12,235 nucleotides of DNA from NCBI GenBank assembly GCA_028289725.1, contig JANQOH010000357.1, forward strand, positions 1-12,235, read 5' to 3'. Origin of the DNA: Alphaproteobacteria bacterium (GTDB taxonomy: Bacteria > Pseudomonadota > Alphaproteobacteria > UBA7887). Numbering within the stretch: the first letter of the stretch is position 1; the number at the start of each line of letters is the position of its first letter. The notes beneath the pieces were generated by a model that had not been told where the DNA came from, did no database searches, and saw only the letters and a list, made by a program, of their open reading frames with translations. Below, piece after piece: positions 6,989-12,235 of the stretch. Position numbers and translations under genes: made by a program.

Positions 6989-7801
6989 ATGAACGCGGTG
7001 ACGGAAATTCAGCTCGACACGCCGAAAATGATCGCGCGGAAGGAAGCGGGCATCGGCTGGATCATCTTCAACAATCCGGAGCGCCGTAACGCGCTGTCCA
7101 TCGATATGTGGCGCGCGGTCGCGGGGATCGTGGCGCAGTATGCCGAGGACGATGACGTTCGGGTCGCCGTCATGGCCGGTGCGGGCGACAAGGCGTTCGT
7201 TTCCGGTGCCGACATATCCGAGTTTGAAAAACACAGATCGTCGGCGGAGGCGGAAGAGGAATACAATCGGATTTCCGCATCCGCGCAAAGCGCACTGACG
7301 CAATTCGAGAAGCCGCTGATCGCCATGATCCAAGGGTTCTGCATCGGCGGCGGCTTGGCGGTTGCTCTGCAGGCGGACATTCGCATCGCCTCGGAGGATT
7401 CACAGTTTGCGATCCCGGCCGCGCGGCTCGGACTCGGTTATGGCTTTGGCGGACTGCGCACATTGACAAATTTGGTGGGGCCGGCGCTCGCCAAGGAAAT
7501 CCTGTTTACTGCCCGCAGATTTTCTTCCGACGAGGCGCTGCGCATCGGTTTGGTCAACCGCGTCGTCTCACGCGACACGCTGGAACAAACGGTGCGCGAA
7601 CTGGCCGAAACGATCGCGCAGAACGCGCCGATGACCGTCCAGGCCGCCAAGGCCGCGATCGGCCAAGCGCTCAAGGATCCGGCCGACCGCGACGTTGCGA
7701 TGATTGAGCGCATGGTTCGCGCTTGCTTTGACAGTGAAGATTATGCGGAAGGCCGCCGCGCCTTCATGGAAAAGCGCAAACCCCAATTCAAGGGGCGCTG
7801 A
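6989..7801 (+). CDS. Enoyl-CoA hydratase/isomerase (crotonase) family protein
   Basis: A 270-residue crotonase-fold acyl-CoA enzyme. The oxyanion-hole segments are present: AFVSGADISEF (69-79) and GFCIGGGLAVALQADI (116-131), with IPAARLGLGYGFGG (142-155) following. By alignment to rat enoyl-CoA hydratase (GGGCELA and QFGQPEI), both catalytic glutamates, Glu144 and Glu164, are replaced by alanine (Ala124 and Ala144). Simple hydration by the standard mechanism is therefore doubtful. An isomerase, hydrolase, decarboxylase, C-C lyase or modified hydratase is possible. The ATG at 6989 follows GAGGAGCAGTTTCGG. It is the last gene of the five-gene operon and ends 8 bases from the end of the convergent dioxygenase gene, with no room for a separate terminator between them. 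Family assignment is secure, reaction open. Confidence 0.92.
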   Translation: MNAVTEIQLDTPKMIARKEAGIGWIIFNNPERRNALSIDMWRAVAGIVAQYAEDDDVRVAVMAGAGDKAFVSGADISEFEKHRSSAEAEEEYNRISASAQSALTQFEKPLIAMIQGFCIGGGLAVALQADIRIASEDSQFAIPAARLGLGYGFGGLRTLTNLVGPALAKEILFTARRFSSDEALRIGLVNRVVSRDTLEQTVRELAETIAQNAPMTVQAAKAAIGQALKDPADRDVAMIERMVRACFDSEDYAEGRRAFMEKRKPQFKGR

Positions 7802-7809
7802 CCCGGTCG

Positions 7810-8610
7810 CTAGTCGCGATTGAAGCGGACCAAACAGTCGTCGGACGCCGCTGACACGGCCGAGAAATCGCGCGCCGCATAATAGTCGGGACGCGTGAAG
7901 CTTTCGCCCCGGTTATCGCAGGGGCTGACATTGATATAAGCGATCGCACGTCGCTGCGGCACGATGTTGATGCTCGAACCGTGCACGAGATTGGCGTGCA
8001 TGAAAAACAACGTGCCAGCCGGTCCCAAAATTGCGTCGGTTCCAAATTTCGATACGAGCCGCTCCATGGTGGCTGGCAATATGTCGTAACGGTATTTGGC
8101 GGCACCCTCATGGTCGCGGACATTGTCGTCGATCACCGCTTCCGAGACGATGCCGAGGGTGTGGGATCGCGGGATCACAACGACGGGCGCATTGGCGGCG
8201 GTTACGTTGTCCAACAGCACGCCGATCACAAGCCCGCGGGCGTCAGGAATGCCATCGATGCGGTGATAGGTCGCGAAATCCTGATGCCAAGCGACCACAG
8301 AGCCATCAAGCTGCTTTACGTTCAACCGCGATTGATGAACAAAAAATGATTGCCCAAGCAACTGTTCGGCGCACGCGACAAGAATCGGGTGATGCGCCAA
8401 CGCCCCATAACGCTCGTCAAATAAATGAACACCATAAACCACATGCGCCGCGCCTTCCGGCTCGCGTGCGACTTCGGGACCCGGCCGCGCCGCCAAGGGT
8501 TCGATGGAACGCGCAAGCGCATTAACCTCATCCGGCGACAACACGCCGGGCAAAACGAGATAGCCACGGTATTCGAACTGCTTGGCCTGATCTGCGGTCA
8601 GCATGGTCAT
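7810..8610 (-). CDS. Phytanoyl-CoA dioxygenase family protein, EctD-like
   Basis: Predicted Fe(II)/2-oxoglutarate-dependent hydroxylase of 266 residues, no signal peptide. The metal triad is visible: His109 and Asp111 in WHQDFATYH (108-116) and His210 in LVHGSS (208-213). Arg220 or Arg221, about 10 residues later, can bind the 2-oxoglutarate carboxylate. The surroundings resemble ectoine hydroxylase EctD: HQSRLN (92-97) and WHQDF-T-H--DG-P match the EctD QSR and WHSDFETWH-EDGMP segments. It is shorter than EctD (about 300) and no ectABC genes are nearby, so a related but different small substrate is likely. The start is uncertain: ATG at 8610 or a second at 8604, neither with a good ribosome binding site. 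It lies 49 bases downstream of the Sel1 lipoprotein gene, on the same strand, with a hairpin between. Confidence 0.85.
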   Translation of the reverse strand: MTMLTADQAKQFEYRGYLVLPGVLSPDEVNALARSIEPLAARPGPEVAREPEGAAHVVYGVHLFDERYGALAHHPILVACAEQLLGQSFFVHQSRLNVKQLDGSVVAWHQDFATYHRIDGIPDARGLVIGVLLDNVTAANAPVVVIPRSHTLGIVSEAVIDDNVRDHEGAAKYRYDILPATMERLVSKFGTDAILGPAGTLFFMHANLVHGSSINIVPQRRAIAYINVSPCDNRGESFTRPDYYAARDFSAVSAASDDCLVRFNRD

Positions 8611-8633
8611 ATCCGAAATTTCATGGGCAAATA

Positions 8634-8654
8634 GCCACCGCACGCACTGGTGGC
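8634..8654 (-). terminator. Hairpin between the Sel1 lipoprotein and dioxygenase genes (weak terminator or attenuator)
   Basis: On the minus strand GCCACC (8654-8649), a 9-base loop and GGTGGC (8639-8634) form a perfect GC-rich 6-base-pair stem, starting five bases after the stop codon at 8660 and followed by TATTT. The T-tract is short, so termination would be partial at best. It also ends only 23 bases before the dioxygenase start and could influence its translation. Confidence 0.35.
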
Positions 8655-8659
8655 GGAAA

Positions 8660-9961
8660 CTATCGCCAGATTGCGCATTCTTTGCTGTCGCAGAGCGACT
8701 TAAGTTCGCCGTATGGTCTTGGCATCCATGCTGCGGCTTTTTCTTCGGCGTCGGCGATTTGGTTTCTGCTCAAACGTTCGCGATAGTCTGCTTGCATGTA
8801 CACGGCATCCATAGCCCGAAGTCCAGGTTCCAGTGTCGAAGCCGCAATTGTCGCCCACATAAGCGCGCGCACAAGGTCGCGCTCAACGCCGTGGCCAGTT
8901 TCGAAGCGCCTCGCTAGGCACGATTGGCCCAAGCCGTTTCCTAGGTTTGCCGAAATTGCACACCATGTGAAACTTCTTGCGGCCATATCCGCGTCGCGAG
9001 GATCGCGAGATTGTTGCGCTGCGAGTTCGTAGTAGGCCTCGGCATTGCCTTGGTCGGCGGCCATTCCCAGCCAGCGAAGTTTCTCCGCCGCGTCGATTCT
9101 GATGCCTGATCCGTGTGGAAATCCCTTCCCAAGATATAGTTGTGCCAATTCATGGCCTTGTTTGGCGGCCGACCGGTACCAATGGACGGCCTCGGTGTAG
9201 CTGACCTGAACCCCCCACCCGAAATAATATGCATTGCCCAACTCGTACTGAGCGTCCGCATTCCCGGCGGTCGCAAGCGGCCGAATTGTCGCGAGAGAGG
9301 TCTCATAATCATCTGTCCACAATGTATCCGGTGCGCCGCTGTTTTCAGATGTTAGCGTTTGCTCGGGGGGACTTGATGACGCGTCCACTTCGATGTCGGT
9401 ACCGGCGATCGTCAAGATCATCAGTTCTGGTGGATACCCCTCAAAGACCACCAATGTCTGGCCGATGCGCCAACCTTTCCGCGCACCGCGGCCCGGCCAA
9501 GCTTGCCAAACTTCGATGAAATTTTGTCCCGCCCATCGCGTGCTGTCGGACGCATTCGGCATCTCTCGAACGATGTTTGGGTCCGGCGCAGGGTGGTCGG
9601 GAGCAATCAAGCTCAAGATATCCCCGGCGGTAGATATCCCCAATTCCATGTTTCTGGTAAGCGCGCTAATTGACATTTGGACCTGGTGCACGTCACCAGG
9701 ATCGCCCGTGGCGATGAGAACGAATTCGCTTCCTTTATGGGCTGCATATGCGGCGAGAGCTGGAATATTTGGTTTCGTGACGGCGAAATCATCGCGATTC
9801 AAATAGCCAGCTTCGAGCGCCTTTTCGATCACCGCTTCTCTTGATACGCCAAGACCTACCGCTTTTTCGACAGGGCTCGTCAATCCAAGACCCACATTGT
9901 TTTCGGTGGCACATCCGAAAAGTGGAAGGGTCAGAACCAAAAATATCGCTAGATGCCTCAT
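8660..9961 (-). CDS. Sel1-repeat lipoprotein with a conserved N-terminal domain (paralogue A)
   Basis: A 433-residue predicted lipoprotein. The signal peptide ends in a lipobox, LFGC, with Cys17 as the lipidated residue. Residues about 40-190 form a domain I do not recognise, closely shared with the gene upstream (GYLNRDDFAV, ISTAGDI, PDPNI, QNFIEVWQAWPGRG). After an acidic/Ser-rich linker come about four Sel1-type TPR repeats (232-375), for example NADAQYELGNAYYFGWGV and AVHWYRSAAKQG. A helical tail ends in LKSLCDSKECAIWR. Sel1 repeats form superhelical protein-binding scaffolds. Cysteines 334, 348, 424 and 429 are all conserved in the paralogue. The ATG at 9961 starts a clean signal peptide, although the ribosome binding site is weak. 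It lies 109 bases downstream of its paralogue. Role unknown; envelope-located protein binding is inferred. Confidence 0.88.
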   Translation of the reverse strand: MRHLAIFLVLTLPLFGCATENNVGLGLTSPVEKAVGLGVSREAVIEKALEAGYLNRDDFAVTKPNIPALAAYAAHKGSEFVLIATGDPGDVHQVQMSISALTRNMELGISTAGDILSLIAPDHPAPDPNIVREMPNASDSTRWAGQNFIEVWQAWPGRGARKGWRIGQTLVVFEGYPPELMILTIAGTDIEVDASSSPPEQTLTSENSGAPDTLWTDDYETSLATIRPLATAGNADAQYELGNAYYFGWGVQVSYTEAVHWYRSAAKQGHELAQLYLGKGFPHGSGIRIDAAEKLRWLGMAADQGNAEAYYELAAQQSRDPRDADMAARSFTWCAISANLGNGLGQSCLARRFETGHGVERDLVRALMWATIAASTLEPGLRAMDAVYMQADYRERLSRNQIADAEEKAAAWMPRPYGELKSLCDSKECAIWR

Positions 9962-10070
9962 CTTAACCCACTTGTGCGGACGTTGATTTTGGTTCCTGTC
10001 ACGTCATCATTGGCTGAGGCGACATTTGCGTCTGTCGTCCCATAACTCCCTTCATCATTCGGGGATGCCA

Positions 10071-11312
10071 CTATCGCCATATAGCGCATGCGTCTGTCTC
10101 GCAAAATGACTTGAGCTCTTCATAGCTCTTGGCGGTCCATGCTTCGGCCTTGGCCTCCGCGGCGCGTGCTTGATCGTCGTCCAAGTTGCGGCGGTATTTT
10201 GCGCGCATGTATGAGGCGTTCATGGCCGTGTATCCCGGCTCAAGCTCAGCGGCGGCAATTGTCGCCCAGGTGTAAGCTTCCGCATCGTCGCGTCTCACGC
10301 CCCATCCATTCCAGTAGCGCGTGGCCAGGCAAAGTTGGCCGTATCCGCTGCCGAGTTCGGCTGAGATTTGGCACCAAATGAAGGTCTTGTCCGCTTCTTG
10401 GCGATCACGCTGATCCCGGAAAACCCAAGTCGCAAGCTCGTGAAATGCTTCCGCATTGCCTTGTTCGGCCGCGCTACCCAACCAGCGAAGCCGTTCTTCC
10501 GGATCAATTTCGATCCCGGACCGCTTCGGGAACAACTTGCCCAGACTCATTTGGGCCGGGACATATCCTTGTTCGGCGGCCATACGGTACCAGCGCAGCG
10601 CGCCGTCAAAGTCCTTTTGCGTGCCGCGCCCGAAGTAGAGAGCCTGGGCGAAGGCATATTGGGCCGCCGCGTCACCGTCCTCCGCGAGCGACTTGGTTTG
10701 CTCCAGGGCCGTATCATCACTGACGTTCTGACCGAAATCTCGCACGTCGGCGAGCGCGGCGTTATCGGCTTGGGAGTCCGCGTCGAACGCGGTGATCGTC
10801 AAAAAGAAAAACTCGGAGGGCGTGCCCTCAAATACCAAAAGTTGATTCCCATTCCGCCACTCCCGGCGCACGCCGCGGCCCGGCCAGGCATCCCAAATTT
10901 CGATAAAGTTTTGACCGATCCATTGCGTGCTCCGGGATGCAGTTGGCATCTGCTGGGCAATGTTTGGATCCGGGTTGGGATGATTCGGCGCAATCGCCGC
11001 GATGATATCGCCGGCTGTGGTGAGCCCCTTGTCGACGCTATTGGTGAGCGTACTGATGAAAATCTGGATTTGCTGGATGCCATCCGGATCCCCAAGCATG
11101 GTGACCGTGAAATCGCCGTCATTGTGCGATCCGAATGCCGCGATATCCGGGAGGTTTGGTCTCTCGACCGCAAAATCCTCCGGGCTCAAATACCCGCTTT
11201 CAAGCGCGGCTTGAACAACGGCCTCGCTAGAAATACTTAGGCCGCCCGTAGACTCCACCGCGTAAGCGGATAACGGGAAAAGTACGGTCAACAGAATTGC
11301 GAGTCGCTTCAT
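10071..11312 (-). CDS. Sel1-repeat periplasmic protein with a conserved N-terminal domain (paralogue B)
   Basis: A 413-residue exported protein, clearly a duplicate of the gene downstream along almost its whole length. The signal peptide is of the ordinary kind (cleavage after AYA, Ala18), with no lipobox, so this copy should be soluble in the periplasm. The shared N-terminal domain (about 25-175) contains GYLSPEDFAVERPNLPDIAA, LTTAGDIIAAIAPNHP and IGQNFIEIWDAWPGRGVR. About four Sel1 repeats follow (212-355), such as ALYFGRGTQKDFDGALRWYR and IEIDPEERLRWLGSAAEQG, then a helical, charged stretch and the tail ELKSFCETDACAIWR. Cysteines 314, 328, 404 and 409 match those of the paralogue in position and spacing. 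The ATG at 11312 begins the signal peptide, with only a weak TGAAG upstream. Divergent from the Rid gene. Function unknown. Confidence 0.88.
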   Translation of the reverse strand: MKRLAILLTVLFPLSAYAVESTGGLSISSEAVVQAALESGYLSPEDFAVERPNLPDIAAFGSHNDGDFTVTMLGDPDGIQQIQIFISTLTNSVDKGLTTAGDIIAAIAPNHPNPDPNIAQQMPTASRSTQWIGQNFIEIWDAWPGRGVRREWRNGNQLLVFEGTPSEFFFLTITAFDADSQADNAALADVRDFGQNVSDDTALEQTKSLAEDGDAAAQYAFAQALYFGRGTQKDFDGALRWYRMAAEQGYVPAQMSLGKLFPKRSGIEIDPEERLRWLGSAAEQGNAEAFHELATWVFRDQRDRQEADKTFIWCQISAELGSGYGQLCLATRYWNGWGVRRDDAEAYTWATIAAAELEPGYTAMNASYMRAKYRRNLDDDQARAAEAKAEAWTAKSYEELKSFCETDACAIWR

Positions 11313-11481
11313 ATCGCTTCACCGCTGATCAACCAAATACGCGGACGTCTTGCCAGCCGTGCCGTCACGACCCGCCGTCGCTGCGACTACAGAAAGCGGG
11401 TGAGGCCGCACTGTCAAGGGTGCGGTATCGGCGCAAAGGCCTTATTCTCCCGACAACCTTACCGGCACCAGGACAGAGACC

Positions 11482-11832
11482 ATGACCATCGAAAGAAAGC
11501 ACACTGCCAAACGAATGAGCCAAACCGTCGTGCACGGCGACACGGTCTATCTGGCCGGGCAGGTTGCTCTGAACGCCGCGGGCGCGAAGGCGGACAAGCA
11601 AATGGAGGACATTCTCCGGCGGATCGATGAACTGCTCGGCGAAGTCGGCAGCGACAAGAGCAAGGTGCTGTCGGCCACCATATGGCTCGCGGATATTCGC
11701 GATTACGACGCGATCAATACGGTCTGGGATGCCTGGCTGGTCGAGGGCGCCGCGCCGGCGCGCGCGTGCGTCGAGGCGAAACTTGCGAGCCCCGATTTTA
11801 TCGTTGAGGTTGGCGTGATCGCCGCTCGATGA
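11482..11832 (+). CDS. RidA family protein (YjgF/YER057c/UK114)
   Basis: A small cytosolic trimeric protein family. RidA-type members hydrolyse reactive enamine/imine intermediates such as 2-aminoacrylate released by PLP enzymes. The 116 residues show RMSQTVVHGDTVYLAGQVA (11-29), ATIWLADIRDYDAINTVWDAW (65-85) and PARACVEAKLASP (92-104). Arg94 aligns with Arg105 of E. coli RidA, which binds the substrate carboxylate. The position of RidA Glu120 appears to be Gly (VEVGVIAA), and the N-terminus with SQ.VVHG looks like the Rid2-type branch, so imine deaminase activity is plausible but not certain. The ATG at 11482 follows AGGACAGAGACC. It is divergent from the Sel1 pair, with a 169-base gap. Its stop lies 6 bases from the end of the convergent pntB gene, so the two messages must overlap or end inside each other. 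Confidence 0.9.
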   Translation: MTIERKHTAKRMSQTVVHGDTVYLAGQVALNAAGAKADKQMEDILRRIDELLGEVGSDKSKVLSATIWLADIRDYDAINTVWDAWLVEGAAPARACVEAKLASPDFIVEVGVIAAR

Positions 11833-11838
11833 CCCGCG

Positions 11839-12235
11839 CTACAACGCCTTAACGACGTCCTCAACCATCTTCTTGGCGTCGGCGAAGAGCATCATCGTGT
11901 TTTCTTGATAGAACAGATCATTGTCGATGCCGGCATAGCCCGGCGACAGCGAGCGTTTGACGAACAGCACCGTTTTCGCTTTGTCGACGTCCAAGATCGG
12001 CATGCCGGCAATCGGGCTTGACGGATCGGTGCGCGCGGCGGGGTTGGTCACGTCATTCGCCCCGATCACAAAGGCGACGTCCGCGGTCGGGAAGTCCGAA
12101 TTGATCTCCTCGAGTTCGAACACCTCTTCATATGGCACGTTTGCCTCCGCCAGCAGCACATTCATGTGGCCCGGCATACGGCCCGCCACCGGGTGGATCG
12201 CGTAGGTCACTTTGACGCCTTGCTCCTTCAGCGTG
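11839..12235 (-). CDS. pntB: NAD(P) transhydrogenase subunit beta, C-terminal part (cut by the right edge)
   Basis: The last 132 residues of PntB, the membrane subunit of proton-translocating transhydrogenase, which uses the proton gradient to reduce NADP+ with NADH. The visible part is most of domain III, the cytosolic NADP(H)-binding domain: YAIHPVAGRMPGHMNVLLAEA with the GRMPGH fingerprint, then VIGANDVTNPAA, GMPILDVDKAKTV with VKRS, and GYAGIDNDLFY. The frame is open through base 12235, so the rest of domain III and all membrane helices lie outside. pntAA/pntAB are expected beyond the right edge. It ends with VEDVVKAL, the usual C-terminus. All NADP-loop motifs appear intact. Confidence 0.96.
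   Translation of the reverse strand, partial: TLKEQGVKVTYAIHPVAGRMPGHMNVLLAEANVPYEEVFELEEINSDFPTADVAFVIGANDVTNPAARTDPSSPIAGMPILDVDKAKTVLFVKRSLSPGYAGIDNDLFYQENTMMLFADAKKMVEDVVKAL

Noticed and set aside
9999..10058. Minus-strand 19-codon methionine-rich micro-frame between the two Sel1 genes
   Set aside because: Six of 19 residues are Met, but there is no ribosome binding site at its start, the AAGGGAG inside it is too close to an internal ATG, and repeated CAT triplets explain the Met content.
10368..11240. Long plus-strand open frame (290 codons) opposite the second Sel1 gene
   Set aside because: Antisense shadow of a well-supported coding sequence; no recognisable domain or signal peptide, and the minus-strand protein is conserved with its paralogue.
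11406..11425. Inverted repeat CCGCAC / GTGCGG with an 8-base spacer in the gap between the Sel1 and Rid genes, sharing the GTGCGG core with the 3502-3533 repeat
   Set aside because: Arms of only six bases and in the opposite order; a shared operator cannot be claimed from this.
11313..11481. Divergent gap between the Sel1 and Rid genes searched for promoters
   Set aside because: Two divergent promoters are expected here, but no -35/-10 pair close enough to consensus was seen on either strand.
1..12235. CRISPR arrays, tRNA/rRNA genes, insertion sequences, integrases, toxin-antitoxin or phage-defence genes
   Set aside because: No direct-repeat arrays, cloverleaf or ribosomal RNA segments, transposase motifs or defence domains were found on either strand.

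Overview
The window is ordinary GC-rich bacterial chromosome, densely packed, with strong AGGAGG-type ribosome binding sites. The protein families (TRAP solute receptor, HpaI-type aldolase, class III CoA-transferase, long-form Gnd, PntB) suggest an alphaproteobacterium, perhaps a Rhodospirillales-like or marine lineage. That placement is inference from family content, not from a marker gene. I see no tRNA, rRNA, CRISPR array, insertion sequence, integrase or phage gene, and no gene-free stretch longer than about 180 bases.

Layout. (1) Left edge to 3425, all on the minus strand: the first 34 codons of a short-chain dehydrogenase with its own promoter-like site, then a likely operon transcribed leftwards of iron-type alcohol dehydrogenase, 6-phosphogluconate dehydrogenase (gnd) and gluconokinase (gntK). 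gnd and gntK overlap by 8 bases. (2) 3426-3545: a 120-base divergent control region with a perfect TATAAT -10 box facing the alcohol dehydrogenase and an 8+8 inverted repeat beside the ribosome binding site of the rightward operon. (3) 3546-7801, plus strand: a tight five-gene catabolic operon with gaps of 13-29 bases. It encodes a periplasmic TRAP-type receptor, an HpcH/HpaI aldolase, a small NTF2-fold protein, a CaiB/BaiF CoA-transferase and a crotonase-fold enzyme. (4) 7810-11312, minus strand: an EctD-like Fe(II)/2-oxoglutarate dioxygenase and two tandem paralogous exported proteins with Sel1 repeats, one a predicted lipoprotein and the other a predicted soluble periplasmic protein. (5) 11482-12235: a Rid-family protein (plus) converging with the C-terminal end of PntB (minus), which runs off the right edge.

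How the genes may work together. The five-gene operon looks like uptake and breakdown of a carboxylic acid: capture by the receptor, CoA activation by the transferase, remodelling by the crotonase, and retro-aldol cleavage to a 2-oxoacid plus an aldehyde by the aldolase. The divergent iron alcohol dehydrogenase could process the aldehyde. gnd/gntK feed gluconate into the oxidative pentose phosphate pathway, so the two divergent arms may together serve sugar-acid or related acid metabolism. The substrate cannot be read from the sequence. The points most worth following up are this operon with its orphan TRAP receptor, a crotonase lacking both classical catalytic glutamates, and the duplicated Sel1 proteins with an unrecognised conserved N-terminal domain and four invariant cysteines.
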